NCBI GenBank assembly: GCA_021399435.1
Contig: JAJTUP010000010.1
Location: 1,426,001 to 1,490,000, forward strand
DNA length: 64,000 nt
Source: Diaporthe sp. PMI_573
Lineage: Eukaryota > Ascomycota > Sordariomycetes > Diaporthales > Diaporthaceae
Direction: 5' to 3'
Under the pieces are notes generated by a model. That model saw only the letters and a list, made by a program, of their open reading frames with translations, was not told the DNA's origin and made no database searches. Of the stretch, positions 34,027-46,191 are shown one piece after another. Within the stretch, counting starts at the first letter, position 1. The number at the start of each line of letters is the position of its first letter. The position numbers were made by a program, and so were the translations under genes.

Positions 34027-35384
34027 ATGCCGTGCCTCAGCCTACTTCTCACGGCCTTGTCAGCCGTCTGTACAGTAGTATTTGCTGCTCCCAGTGCGAC
34101 CTACATCGATTGGAAAACTTTCAAGTCCAACGGTGCCAATCTCGGGTCGTGGCTTGTCCAGGAGAGAGCTCTCGACACTGGCTTTTGGGACCAGTACGGC
34201 GGCAACACCACCGTCGAATGGGGCCTCTGTGTTAATCTTGGTTCTCGCTGTGGACCCGTGCTCGAGCAAAGATACGCGTCTTTCATCACCACCGCTACCA
34301 TTGACAAGCTAGCCGGGGCAGGATTCAACTCTATTCGGATCCCAACCCACTACGCAGCCTGGATCAAAGTGCCGGGCTCTGAGCTCTATTCGGGGAACCA
34401 AGTCAACTTTCTGAATAAGATCTCGACCTATGCTATCAACAAATATGGGATGCACGTTATCATTGGCTTGCATTCTTTGCCTGGTGGTGTGAACGGCCGT
34501 AAGTCTCTTATAAATACGACTCCAATGTTTTCAAATGCTGCATTCGAATAGAAGACTCCAAGCCAAATATTGAGACAGGCTATGGGCAAATGGTGCCTTG
34601 ATTGCTTCGGTATCTCTCCTACGTGTGACCTCATTTTCACCAATCTTCCATGCTGCTTTGATAGCTAGTTCTTAATGCTTCAGAGGGTATCGGAGAAAAG
34701 GACGGGAACTACGGATGGTTCAACAACCAAACTGCTTTGGACTACTCATACCAAGCCGTCGACGCAGTGCTGAAGTTCATTCAGAGCAGCGACAGCCCGC
34801 AATCATACACCTTCTCCCCCATCAACGAGCCTGTCGACAATCGCGACTTCTCGGTATTCGGCACCCCGGATTCCCTTTCCGAGGCCGGCGCAACGTGGAC
34901 CGCAAACTTTATCCAGGGCGTTCTCTCGAGGGCCGCTGCGGTTAATGCCGGCATTCCTGTCATGTTCCAAGGATCTTTCAGGAAGGAGTCCTACTGGTCC
35001 CCCAAGTTCACGGCTGGGAGCAACCTGGTATTTGACACTCATAACTATTACTTTGCCGGCCGGCCCACTGCCTCAGCAAATGTTGGTGATTATCTATGTG
35101 CTGATGCGAAGGAGTCAGCCGGAGACGGAAAGTTCCCCGTCTTCATTGGCGAATGGTCCATTCAGGCTGTTAGCAACAACACGCTTGACAGTCGGAAGTC
35201 GAACTTCAATAAGGGATTGTACGTTTGGTCAAAGTATTCTCAGGGTAGTGCACCTTGGACAGCAAGGATGTTAGGCACTGCTCCTGTCGATGGGGAAGGG
35301 ACCCAGACTGATTACTGGGATTTGGAGTCTTTCATCGACCAGGGTTTCGTGGACCCTGATTCTGCGAGTGGTTTCTGCCCCTAG
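34027..35384 (+). CDS. secreted GH5 exo-beta-1,3-glucanase
   Basis: Two exons (34027-34498 and 34684-35384) joined across a 185-bp intron (GTAAGT...CTTCAG) give 390 residues. The start is the ATG opening a signal peptide (MPCLSLLLTALSAVCTVVFA, cleavage probably before APS). Family motifs in order: NLGSWLVQE, SIRIPTHYAAW, GLHSLPGG, the acid/base Glu in SPINEP and the nucleophile Glu in FIGEWS. Together these indicate glycoside hydrolase family 5, subfamily 9 type, which removes glucose from beta-1,3-glucan in the fungal wall or environment. The length is normal for the family and no lesion is seen. It is the first intact gene after the transposon nest. An exact role (wall remodelling or nutrient use) cannot be told from sequence. 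Confidence 0.9.
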
Positions 35385-36362
35385 TATATATGGTAGCCCG
35401 ATATATGGTAGCCCGATAGTGATGAGGTGTGGGGGAGGGTCGGAGAATATCCATAAAACAAAATAGCTCCATACATGCTTTATCCCCTTGATAATCAAGC
35501 CCCTTCTGCCCTCAAACGAGTACAAGAGAATCTGTTCTGGCATTTTCAGGTTGTCAGTGTTCCAGCCCAGGTCAGGATCACCTCGGAGCCCATCCGAACT
35601 GTATGAGATTCTGAAAAAGGTCACTTAGACCTTGCACGTGATAATAGTTGTCTGAGCCAAACACGGTGCCTTTTCTGTGGGCATTTTGTTCCAGCCGGGT
35701 CTAGACTTCGCCGCTCCTGTAGTTACAAAGCCCAGAACGATAATTCAACTTGCTCCACCGGCGCGGACCTCGACACACTATTGCACACATCGCCGAATCA
35801 AGGGATATCAAGAAATCAAAGCATGCAACAAAATCGCACCTGCCCGTCGTGGTCATGTGGCTGCATGCATCGAGGTAAGCGATAATTAAGCTTACCCCAC
35901 GAGCGAAGCTTGGCCTGCACTCAATTATAACTCGTGATTGTCGGGGTATGTTGCGGCATCTCTGACTGCGTACCACGTCTTGTCTTGGCCCGTTCAAGCT
36001 TACCTATTGCTCAACTCCATTTATGCGGGAGGACGCTTGGCAATGTGCTACCCAAGAAACCGGCCACCTTCCCTTCAGGGCAAAGCGAGGCGATATAGGT
36101 TACTAGTCTCGGCCAGCTTCTCAATAGCAAAGAGAAATTTGGGGGCTGCACACTTCGGACTGCTTATCATCTACACTTGGCACAGTGCTGGGCAAGGCTT
36201 AACCTTCCTCATTCAATGATCGCGCCAGCTGCTATGACCTGTTCCACTACTCATTCAAAAGAGGAGATTGGCTATATAATGAGCAAGAGGAAAAACTCCG
36301 TCCCCAGAATAATGTGCACAGTGTTCTGAGGACAGCCAATTCACACCACCTCGTCTGCCACC
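35385..36362. other. intergenic region between GH5 and carboxypeptidase
   Basis: Just after the GH5 stop is a short tandem repeat, TATATGGTAGCCCGA twice (about 35387-35417). The rest has no recognisable gene. The last 100 bp hold the carboxypeptidase promoter. Confidence 0.6.
36273..36279 (+). promoter_or_regulatory. TATA box of the carboxypeptidase gene
   Basis: TATATAA lies about 85 bp upstream of the ATG at 36363, a typical place for a regulated fungal promoter. Confidence 0.45.
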
Positions 36363-37930
36363 ATGAAGTCAATGCTGATCTCCTCGCTCCTGCTGCCGCT
36401 GGCAACAGCTGCTGTGCTCCCGGAAAGGGATACCAAGGTTGACTATACAGGCTACAAGGTCCTGCGCGTCGACGTCGGCTCTGACGATGCCGTCACAGCA
36501 GAGGTGTCGGAGCTGGCGGCCCATGTGCTGAACCCCGGCACTACCGGGGCCGTCGATGTCGTAGTCGCTCCTGATTCGGTATCTGCCCTCGAGGACCTTG
36601 GCGTGAGCAGCACCGTTCTCGATGAAGATCTCGGTGCCAGTATTGCTGCTGAGGGCGAGCTTTCTCAAGCTCTGGCTGGTAAGTTGACCCAATTATTGCC
36701 CTCGTTGGAGCATTCGTACTGACAAAGTTCCTCATAGTTCCTGACGCGTCATGGTATGCAACATTTCTTCTTCTTGGACGGTTCTTCGTCTGCCATGTTT
36801 TTTTTTTTGCACTGTTCCAAGACACGTCATTTTTGGGCACAGGACAAGTGATTAACACATAAACAGGTTCACCGCATACCACCCCTATGCATCTCACCTG
36901 ACCTTCTTGAACGACCTCCAAGCCAGCTTCCCGGCCAACTCGGAGATCTACACCATCGGCGCATCGGTGGGCGGCCGTGCACTCACGGGCATCCACATCT
37001 GGGGCAGCGGAGGCAAGGGTTCCAAGCCCGCCGTTGTCTTCCACGGAAACGTCCACGCTCGCGAGTGGATCACCTCCAAGACGACAGAGTACATCGCGTA
37101 CACGCTGCTGACCCAGTACGGGTCGACCGCCGCCATCACCGCCGTGGTGGACAAGTTCGACTTCTACATCACCCCCGTTGTGAACCCGGATGGGTTCGTC
37201 TACACGCAGACCACGGACCGCCTGTGGCGTAAGAACCGCCAGACCGTCAGCGGTAACTCGTGTGTCGGCCGGGATATCAACCGTAACTGGCCATTCCAGT
37301 GGTCTGCTACTGGAGGTGCATCTACGAACCCTTGCTCTGAGACTTACAAGGGTAAGATTCTATTCGGGCTCCGAGATATTGGCTCAAGCTGACGGATATG
37401 TTGTACGCAGGCCTAGCAGCGAGCGACGCTCCCGAGACCCAGGGCCTTGTTGCTCAGATCCAGCAGCTCAAGGCATCCCGCGGGATTTCCCTGTACATCG
37501 ACTTTCACTCTTATGGACAGTATATTCTGTGGGGTATGTTCCGCAGCTACAATGTCTCCAGCACCTAACCTCTTCGTGCTTCCAAACCTGCGATAAAGCA
37601 TTTGCTGACCATCGATATCCAGCTTATGGCTACAACTGCGCCGCCACCGCCGAGAACAACGCCGCCCTTCAGTCACTAGCTACTGCTGCCAGGACTGCCA
37701 TTGCAGGCGTCTCCGGAACAGCGTACACGATTGGAAAGTCCTGCAGCACGCTGTACGCCACTACCGGATCCAGCGTCGACTACGTCGATGCCACCGGCAA
37801 CGCAACATACAGCTACACCTACGAGCTGAGAGACAGGGGCACGTATGGCTTTGTGCTGCCCGCCAACCAGATTAACCCTACAGCTATTGAGACCTGGGCT
37901 GGAGTTTTGGCCATGCTCCAGAGGGCTTAA
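36363..37930 (+). CDS. secreted zinc metallocarboxypeptidase (peptidase family M14A)
   Basis: Five exons (36363-36678, 36738-36753, 36867-37351, 37411-37533, 37623-37930) give 415 residues. The second exon is only 16 nt. A signal peptide (MKSMLISSLLLPLATAA) is followed by a propeptide beginning YKVLRVDV, as in procarboxypeptidase A. The mature part has zinc ligands in HAREW (His and Glu) and DFHSYGQ (His), the substrate-binding NRNW, Tyr/Arg motifs, and the catalytic Glu in ELRDRG. It cleaves single residues from the C-terminus of peptides outside the cell and needs propeptide removal for activity. All four introns have GT-AG ends and frame-consistent phases. The gene looks intact and of normal length. 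Whether it prefers hydrophobic (A) or basic (B) residues cannot be decided here. Confidence 0.92.
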
Positions 37931-38289
37931 ATGACCTGAAGATCCTGAGGTCTCATTCGGCGATGACCTTCGTGAGCGACAGCTGGGCTCTCTTCCTGAT
38001 GTATTCTGGATCGGCTCAAGTACATAGTGTAGATTTAGTCTATATAATGAAGTGATTTGCCGCGTGTGATTCTAGGATAAGTCAGATCTTGTATTTTGAA
38101 CAGTACGACCTCGGGATGCACTGCTCCTAATCCAATCCTACGCAATATTCTATGAACATCTCAATTTGTTTCATTTTTGTGAAAGCTAGTATCTGCAAGA
38201 GTTGATCGGTCAGATGCGTGCGAAGACCAAAAGTATTGGAAAGTCCGACGCGTCTTTAATCCGACTTAGTATCACTAGTCCAAACGCCT

Positions 38290-40098
38290 TTAAGCCCTGC
38301 ACAGCTTGCCACCCTCCTTCACCTGCCAGAACTCGCTCCCAACAGCCGTCTTGGCGTAGAAAACGTCGTTAGGGTCATACTTGCGCTTGATCGACAGCAG
38401 GCGCTCATAATTCTCCCCATAGAAAGACTGCTGGAAATTCGGTTCGTTGACATCGGCCTCGTTCATGTATGCGCCGCTGTCGGGCGTGAGGTCGGTAAGC
38501 ATCGGGCCGACGACGTTGGTGACGACATTCTGTTGCTCGGCGAGCGAGCCTTGTCCGCCAGAGGTGAACACGAGGATCACCGCATCGCGCCATGCGGGGT
38601 TTACTGCGTTGTCGGGGTCCCCTGCGACCTCCCTGCTTGCGCCGATGGTCATCTCCAATACCGGTCCTATCATATTCACGACGTTGCGCATCACCCTTGA
38701 TGTCTCATTGGCGTTGTTGAGGATGGTGTCGCGAGGGATCAAACGACCTCCGCCGGCTCCACCAGCAGTCGCGCCCTCCTGGCCGATGAGTGCTTTCCAG
38801 CCGTCGTAGTAGGTAGGATGTGTCGTTGTCGTGGAGTTGTATGGAATGTTGAGCTCCTTCAACTTATCTTCCAGGGGTCGCACAAGAGCTTGTACCTCTT
38901 CCTTGGTCCGGTTGATGACAATGAGAGGTGACATACTGAAGGAGTCGTTGCCAAGAAACGTGTATGTATACCCTCCCGCCTATTACTTGTTAATATTCAC
39001 CTCACACGGGTCCTAAAGTGATGTGGGCTATGAAGGAGAAGAATGGCGCTTACATCGGCGAAACGTGGAGTAAGGGAATGGTAAGTGTCGATGGCTTTCC
39101 AGAACGTGTCGTAGGGAACATTGCCTCGCTCAAAGGAGAAAACATTCCCAGACACGGGAAGGGTGGGATAGGCCTTGTAGGTGATGCTCGTGACAACGTC
39201 ATAGCCTGGTCCTCCACCACTGTTTGCCCAGAACAAGTCCTGATTCTGCTTAGGACTTACCGTGAGCACGGTCCCATTTGCAGTGACGACTTCCATTTCC
39301 AAGGTCTGGTCTGCCGCCAGTCCTGCAAAGCTGCTCAGAGGGGATTGTCCGCCCCCAGCTGTGTACCCTCCAGCAACGCCGACAGTGGCGCATTCTCCGC
39401 CCACAGCCATGAGGCCAGAATTGTTTGCGAGGATGTAGAATTCTTCGACTTGGATTGCTGCTCCGACCTTCAACGCTGGGCCTGTGTAGTTGTCACTCTG
39501 ATAGTTTTTAATGACCTCTCCACCTTTCAGTTGATGCGTCCATATTGCGAGAGCGCCGTATCCGGTAGATCTTCCCAGGTAACTGACCAAGGTAATTAGT
39601 TGAGTGAACTGAAAAGGCTTCCAGTCTAAGAGGAACCTACTCATGACCCGTGTTCTTCACAGTGACCCTAATGTTCCGATCTTGAGCAAATTTCAGAGCA
39701 GCAGCTATGTGTCCGGTCTTGGTCACATTGACAGCATACTGAGCATACGCACCGATTCCGCATGGCGTTTCTCTAGGCCCGAACGGATCACATGAATTGT
39801 TGGCCATGTATGCGAATGATGCTGACATAACGGACGAGGCCGAGTTAAAATGGAGAGCGGGACTGTCCCAGGCGTCCTGGACCCTCTTGCATTCCTTTTC
39901 GTTGTATGTCGGGTCATGACATGCGGACCCTAGCGGTACCGTTTTGATGAGGCGTCCGTCTACCGTGCCGTTCAGCGCAGCCCAGTCTTGAGCGGACGGC
40001 CAGCACGAATCCGTCGGAGCACATCGACAAGTGGTGTTGGCTGCGGCAGCTGCGGCGCCAGAGCCCATTAGGGCGATAAAAGTGGCAAGCAAGATCAT
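38290..40098 (-). CDS. secreted FAD-linked oxidoreductase with berberine-bridge (BBE) C-terminus
   Basis: Three exons (40098-39641, 39582-39054, 38979-38290) with introns of 58 and 74 bp give 558 residues. I chose the Met at 40098 because it opens a signal peptide (MILLATFIALMGSGAAAAAA); a Met 13 codons upstream is possible. Features: several Cys in the N-terminal part, a PCMH-type FAD-binding domain with TVKNTGHD joined over intron 1 to YLGRSTGYGAL, then GGECATVGVAGGYTAGGG and FWANSGGGPGYDVVT. The C-terminus has the BBE signature YYGENYERL-like segment (FYGENYERLLSIKRKYDP). Family members oxidise sugars, alkaloids or secondary metabolites with oxygen, using covalently bound FAD. The substrate is unknown. 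No biosynthetic cluster is visible nearby, so secondary metabolism is not demonstrated. Confidence 0.9.
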
Positions 40099-41343
40099 TT
40101 TGAAATTTGAGTGAGGTGCGAGAAAGAAGGCTGGCAAATTCTTCCACTTGTGTGATGACAGCTTTGATACATCTCAGGTGGATTTCAACTGGGAGATGGC
40201 GCTGAGATGTCCAGGTATTTATATTCTATACATCGCTCATTTCAAAGGCATAGTCATCAACCTCTGGGCAACGTATATCGGCTGTGGCTCTGTTCCTTGC
40301 CAAGAATTCTGAGTTGTATCGTTTATTGATCATCGCTCGCAGCAGAAATTGATTCCAGGGAGGCTGCGCTTTCCGCTACTGATGAAAAACATTGTCCCGG
40401 GCCTGAAGCCTTCCATTCAGGAGAAGGCTATACGAAATGGGGCTATCAATAGGAATTATTACGTCTTAGGAATATGAAATGGTATACTTGGCTGACTTAT
40501 ACTATGCTGCTCCTATTTTTACAGCCAACATAAATCTTCTGGGTGCAACCTGCCCCTGAAATCTGCTCGGGGAGACACCACTCTCTCGATATGTTTGGAC
40601 AGACATATCGGCCGGACGATGTTCCTCACAGCAGTAAGCGATCACTTGTGGGAGGTCGTGCGCCGATGCTGCGCTGAGTAAAACGACCTCACCTCTGATT
40701 CGCTGCGGCGGACAAACGGGCGGAGCAGGTTGGGTGTAAAAGTGACGAGTGGCCTGCGGCGCCAAGCCACCCGCAGATGCAAAGGTGACTGGGCACAGCG
40801 CACCTCGGGCACCTTAGCATCAAGTGCTCCCTGCGACCTTGCGTAAAGGTTTAACTAACGTATAAGTCAAGCAGAGGAGGCCGCAGCAGTCTTTTGAGTC
40901 ACCGGCTATGCCATTACTTTTTGGTATGAGGGTTAACGGCGATAAGCCACGGCGCTTCGAGTTGCGGAGGGTCCCGCTCTCAGAGTGTGGCGCAATCGGG
41001 GCTCCCCGTCACTCAGCCATTGCCAGGGATAGCTACCGTAGGATGAATATTGCTGTTTCGAAAGCTCCTTTTCAAAATACGCATTTCCGCATATGATTGG
41101 TCGAAATTTTGCACTTGTGAATTACTTTTGGATTTGGCTGTATGTATGCCCCAGGAGTATAATATGGGACATCCACCGTAAATCTTCATCCATTATATCT
41201 GACAAGAAGCGCAACACAACCCCCACAGACTACTTCATTGTCCAACGCATATCTTCACGCATAGCAGAAGTGCCGCTGCATTCTTTGGTCAGACACATTA
41301 ACGAATTGCTGTCTTATTGCACGAAGAGCGAGGACCACCGACA
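40099..41343. other. divergent intergenic region between the FAD oxidase and the GNAT gene
   Basis: 1.2 kb with no convincing gene; short GC-rich open frames only. It contains the oxidase TATA element at 40216-40223 (TATAAATA on the minus strand, about 120 bp before the start codon). Confidence 0.5.
40216..40223 (-). promoter_or_regulatory. TATA box of the FAD oxidase gene
   Basis: The minus strand reads TATAAATA about 120 bp upstream of the Met at 40098. Confidence 0.4.
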
Positions 41344-42123
41344 ATGATGGCAACAAAGCTACGAATACGTCCAGCTCTTGCACACGAAGGGCAGGCTCTA
41401 GCCAAGGTCGCAGCAGCAGCCTTCTCAGACGACCCATTCGACTCCTACATGTACCCAAACAGGAAACAACATTACAAATCCTACCAACGACTATACCAAC
41501 AAAAGTTCGACTCTCACATCAACCAACCTCTCTGCTGGGTAATGGTCGCCGAAGTGGTCACCCAGGTCAGCGATAAAAATGGCAAAGTCAGCTATGAGGG
41601 CGCTACGCCGGCGGCGTATGCGATATGGACCCGGGAATCAGCAAAGAAGCGCAAGGAGCTGCAGCGGCGGCTGCAGGCCCTGGGCCTGCGGGACCCAGCC
41701 GCCGGCGTGTCGTTTTCGCAGCGATTCAAGACGCGGATCATGAACTGCGGCCTCGTCGAGGCGATTCGGGACAGGTCCAATCCTGTCGTCGACCGGAAGC
41801 GGTTCAGCGCGTTCTGGGAGGGGCTCAGCGACATGGACGGCGACAGCGACGGCGACTCGGACTCCGAGCCGGACGAGTACTGGCATCTTCAGCAGCTCGG
41901 GGTGGCGCCGGAATTCCGCCGGCGCGGCGCGGCGAGGGCACTGCTGAAATGGGGGCAGGATTGGGCCCGGAAGGAGGATGTGCCGGTTCTTCTTGAATCA
42001 ACTCCGATGGGGAAGTCTTTATATGAAGGGGCAGGGTTTTTACAGTACGATCTCTGGGAGTGGGGCGACAAACCTGACATGGCCTGGTATATGATGCGGT
42101 GGCAGCCATCTGTGGCAACTTGA
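41344..42123 (+). CDS. GNAT-family N-acetyltransferase
   Basis: A single exon of 259 residues. The first of two adjacent Met codons (ATGATGGCA) is taken as the start. The N-terminal part matches small fungal GNAT proteins: LRIRPALAHEGQALAKV, then AAFSDDPF. The acetyl-CoA-binding motif A is LGVAPEFRRRGAARALL (R-x-x-G-x-A type), followed by PVLLESTPMGKSLYEGAGF (motif B, the usual A/G-x-x-LYE..GF). An unusual acidic insert of Asp/Ser repeats (DGDSDGDSDSEPDE) lies between the central helix and motif A and is the only oddity. It transfers acetyl groups to an unidentified amine. No secretion signal, so probably cytosolic. Confidence 0.85.
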   Translation: MMATKLRIRPALAHEGQALAKVAAAAFSDDPFDSYMYPNRKQHYKSYQRLYQQKFDSHINQPLCWVMVAEVVTQVSDKNGKVSYEGATPAAYAIWTRESAKKRKELQRRLQALGLRDPAAGVSFSQRFKTRIMNCGLVEAIRDRSNPVVDRKRFSAFWEGLSDMDGDSDGDSDSEPDEYWHLQQLGVAPEFRRRGAARALLKWGQDWARKEDVPVLLESTPMGKSLYEGAGFLQYDLWEWGDKPDMAWYMMRWQPSVAT

Positions 42124-45100
42124 GGAGCAGCTATAAGACTTGTACATATGAGATTTCCTCACTTGATTTATTTATAAGGTGGTGTCCAATATCCCAAGAC
42201 CCTGTCCAAGGAAATGACCCAAGATGCCTACTTTATACCATTGTTCAGAAGTCCTGTCAGCCCATCTCTGTCGAAATCAAAGCAACCCAGATGGCGAGCT
42301 ATAATAAAAACAGCATCACTGTCAGATTTACCCTCAGGAACAGGACGGCGGCATTCATGGCATTCGAGATTACTCAGCTTGAGAAAATGGAGTTCGCCAA
42401 TGAAATATTTGCAGTGCAGCTTAGAACCAACTGCTGATTGATATTCTGACACCTGGAGGTGGGGGGGGAGGCTGGGGATCACAATTGTCTGGTTGCGTGC
42501 AGTGTCAGAAGACTAGAAGACCAAACGAGAGAACGAAAATCAGGTGTCACATATCAAGGGTGCATCGGACTTCAGGAATCTCGAATCAAAACGTCAGGTG
42601 TACGGTTTCTGAGGCAAAGCGAACTCTCGATTTTCATTTGCGACTTTTGCACAAGTTCATCTCCTAACCTTGATCTGCGCGCTGGTCTTCCACTCTCGTC
42701 TCATAGTTTCCTCCTGTTCCAATCTTCTGTTTCGCTGCGTCTTACCCCAATCTGCTTACATTGATCTGAGCAATATTTACCGTCAACTATGGCGTCTTAT
42801 CGAACCATGATTGACTGGGAGCCGTTGAAGCCCTGTATCCTCCGCGAAATGACGGAGGGGAAGACTCAAAAGGATGTGAGGAGAGGTCTGGCAGAAGACC
42901 AAGATGATGCTGCCAGGGTGTCTCTCAGGCAAACGGCAAACATGCCCGTGGCGTGTTCATCACTGGCAGTGCAGGCCCGCTAACTGTGCCGAGCCCAACG
43001 TGATTTCGAACCATTGTCATATTGGTATGTGACAACCACTTCAGAGGGCTTCGGTCCTTTCCACCCTGGAATCCGCAAAGTCAACACAAAGCTCCTTGAG
43101 GTGGTTGTGAGTTCATTTGTCAAGATGGATAAGGGAACTTTTGACCAATTTGACCCGGTATTGCTTGCAATAATAGGGGCATACAACTTCAGACTTGAGA
43201 TTGGTACATAATATCTGTTATTTACATTCTATCTACTTTTCAAGTTATGTCAATTTCCTCGTTACACTGATTGTGAGTGAGGTCAATTTGTTGTTTTTGT
43301 CTCAAACACTCGGGAGATAGAAGTCTGGTCCTCCTGGCTTCGCCCCATTCGCGCTTGAGCATCATTCCCCAGAATAGTGGACTTGCAAAACCTTGTACAA
43401 CGTTGGTCAGGAGCCAATTCTATAGCCATGCTGTTGTTCTCAATTGCGTACATGTCTAAATAATACTTTCTCCAAACAACACATACTGCACTCATTATAG
43501 CCTGCAGTTCTTCTTGTCAGTCCTCCCAAGGGATACTACGTGCCCACAGGGGCCGTATATAACCTTGGACCACATTGCCGCAGGACATGCACAAATTTCT
43601 CGTAGCGAATCAAGCTCATGTCGCCTGAATCACCTCACAAGCAAAAAGCTACCGCTCCAACACCGTGTTATCAAATATAAGGTTGGGCAGCAGAGTCATG
43701 GCAAAAACTGTGTGGTCGCAAACACGCGGGGAAAGGTGTTCGCCGCCAAAAACTCTGCCGGCCACTGCGTCCTGAATATCATTCCCACTAAGAAAGCTTG
43801 CCTGATTCAGTGTAAGTGTATTTGTTCGTCGGTATCCCAGAACTAGCAGGCATGATTTTGATGGGAGGTGCTCAGCAGTGATCATATCTGGCTCTGCAAG
43901 GGTGGGTATAATAGAGCCTCAGTTGCAAGCCTGTCACGGTGGTTACGCTGAGTGCGCAATGTGTCGCCCTTTCGTTTGATGCGCACAAAGCGGGCAAGGG
44001 GAGTAGAATGCCATTCATGCCGACCCGACTTAATACCAAAGGTCGGAGTGGTGGTCAAATTAATTGGTGTCGAGCAAAAGCATTAAATTTGCGGCGTTGA
44101 CTGCATATTCTTCTCCGTTTCAGCCTTGAATGCCATGGCAGTTGGGAGGTCTTCGTGTCACTGTACACTACGATCATTGTCCTCGCTGACTGTCAGATTG
44201 AGGACGGTTCGAGCCGGGAACTTACAGGAACGGCCGGCTAATAAGCTTCATCCCTGTGTCGGTTGGACCCCTGATGGCTGATTGAGGAATTTGGGGGCGG
44301 GCGGGATGCTGGGATGCCACCAGCCGGACATGGGCAGGCCCTGGTTGGAAGGGTGGGACCAACGCGTGAAGCATCGGTTTGTTGAGACTCGAGCTCGATC
44401 GAGGTGAGACAGGAGATCAACGCCAACGATGCGCAGTCATCGTTAGTGTAACCTGACGGTACGCCACCATGCTCTCTGCCAGAGGAGATGCTGCCAGGTG
44501 CTGTTCTAGACGCTGTTCCAGGTAGCATGTTGTACTGGCTGTCAGATGCGCGGCTGCAGTGATCTTTAGTGGTAACGTGGCGGGAGTCGATAGCCAGCCA
44601 CATGGAGACCAGTCCAGACTAAGCATGCATGCACGCTTATTAGATAGATGCATGCTACATCCCGCGCTCTGGAATCCCAGTTGCCTGGGCGGAAGGAAGG
44701 GTGGGGGTTTTGGGGTGACAAGCAGCCGGGCGTGGAAGAAATTTCTCCACGGGAGCGACCACTCTGGTGATGCCGAGACGTAAGGATATCCGATGGACGG
44801 CAGTGCCGGACGGGTTCGCGGCTCGCGAGACAGACAACCCACACCGAGACTGGCCAGCTGGGCAAGCCTACAGTGATGTGTAATACTTGCCGTATCGACG
44901 AGCTCGGGGCAAGACACAATTGGATCCGTAGCGTCTTGCTGTGGTGGCTGTCCTTGCAGGGGAAAATCGGCGAAAAGAACCCCACAATCGTCGTGCACCA
45001 GTAGCCGCGGGGTCGTCAATAGCGCTGAGTGAGCACAACAACGATGGCTTGGGGGATTGAATCAGTAGCTTGTGCAGCCTTGATGGTTGATTGGATTTGC

Positions 45101-46191
45101 ATGCTGTATCCTCTTATTCGAGGAGGGCGGAGCAGCGAATGGAGGATAGGAGATCGTGAATAGCATCGCTCCAAAGCTCGGTAGATAAGCGAGGGGCAAT
45201 TACTCAGTCGGCGATAAATATGGGGATGGTGACGTCTGGCCGAAAGAGACTGACGCTCGCCCTTAAGGAGCTCACAGCCGAGCTGGCGGTGACGTCGATC
45301 CGGCTGATCCGCGGGGCAGCAACATTGACAAAATTTGAGATTGAGGGACTGAGATTAGATCTAGCATATAGATCAAGTGCGTAGACTGAACTGAACTGAC
45401 TGACCAGACATGCAGACATGCAGACATGACATGCGATTCAAAAGATGGTATCGTGGGAGCGGGTAAAAGGCGCAGGATATGGGGAATTACCGTTAATGAT
45501 AACCCGAGCTAGCTGGCCCGCCGGGAAAATGCATGGCGTGGCGTGGACAGCTCCAGGGAAGCGAGGCGAGACGAGGCGAGGAGAGGCGAAGCGCTCGAGT
45601 CGTCAAGCTTCGTGACTGAGTAGGAAGTGTCTGCTGTGTGCTGCTCCCACGTCGGCGACGATGTAGATGCAGATGCAGATGCTGGTTCATATGCCGGTGC
45701 TGTTGCTTCGTGTCTATATGTGCTCGTAGTACTTGTATGTAGTGCTGGTTGTGAAGGTGGGGCCCAAGCCAAGGCGTGTCAAGAAGGTTGCGAGGTGTTT
45801 CGACAAGCTCAGTCATCACGAGTGAGTGGTTGCCAGGGAAGAACAGGACAGAAGCGATGGATGGATCTGGGATGGGGCCACCACCTTGAGGCAGGAGCAG
45901 GAGCACGAAGCAGGAAACAGCAACGAGACTGGTAGGAAACCGTTCCCGCCCTTCCACGCCGCCACGCCTTGCACCTGCACCTGCACCTGCACCTGCGGCA
46001 AGAGCCCAAGCCCAAGCAAGCTCAACCATTTTACTGGGGCCCGCCTGCCTGCCCTCTTCTTTTCCCCCTCACCCCTCGTTTTGGAACTTGTTCCTCTCTT
46101 TACATCTTCAACCCTCCTCCCACACCTTCCAAACCTCTGTCCATCTATTCATCAGACCCTTTTTTTGTTTTTGAAAAAACAGTCTGTCAAG
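42124..46191. other. 4-kb intergenic region with remnants and the transketolase promoter
   Basis: Apart from a Clr5-like fragment at 42789, I find no supported gene. Several GC-rich overlapping frames (for example 44417-45019 and 45493-46029, minus strand) have no protein-like character. Simple repeats cluster before transketolase: CAGACATG three times near 45412-45429, GATGCA units near 45660-45680, and four GCACCT units near 45970-45994. The last 150 bp are pyrimidine-rich, typical of a strong fungal promoter leader. Confidence 0.5.
42789..42908 (+). pseudogene. Clr5-domain fragment
   Basis: The frame starts MASYRTMIDWEPLKPCILR and continues EMTEGKTQKDVRRGLAED. This matches the N-terminal half of a fungal Clr5 domain (W...KP.I..LY..G....V...L.E). 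After about 40 residues the similarity ends, and a stop follows at 42981-42983. The remaining helix and any effector region are absent. It is either a truncated gene or the first exon of a gene I cannot follow. Confidence 0.5.

Noticed and set aside
34027..42123. secondary-metabolite gene cluster around the FAD oxidase
   Set aside because: No polyketide synthase, NRPS, terpene synthase, P450 or cluster regulator is present; neighbours are a carboxypeptidase and a GNAT protein.
44417..45019. minus-strand frame of 200 codons
   Set aside because: No recognisable segment, unusual composition (Pro, Ser, Cys, His) and competing frames of similar length on the same strand.
45493..46029. minus-strand frame of 178 codons before transketolase
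   Set aside because: It overlaps hexamer repeats and the promoter; the His/Ala/Arg-rich translation changes with the repeats, so coding is unlikely.
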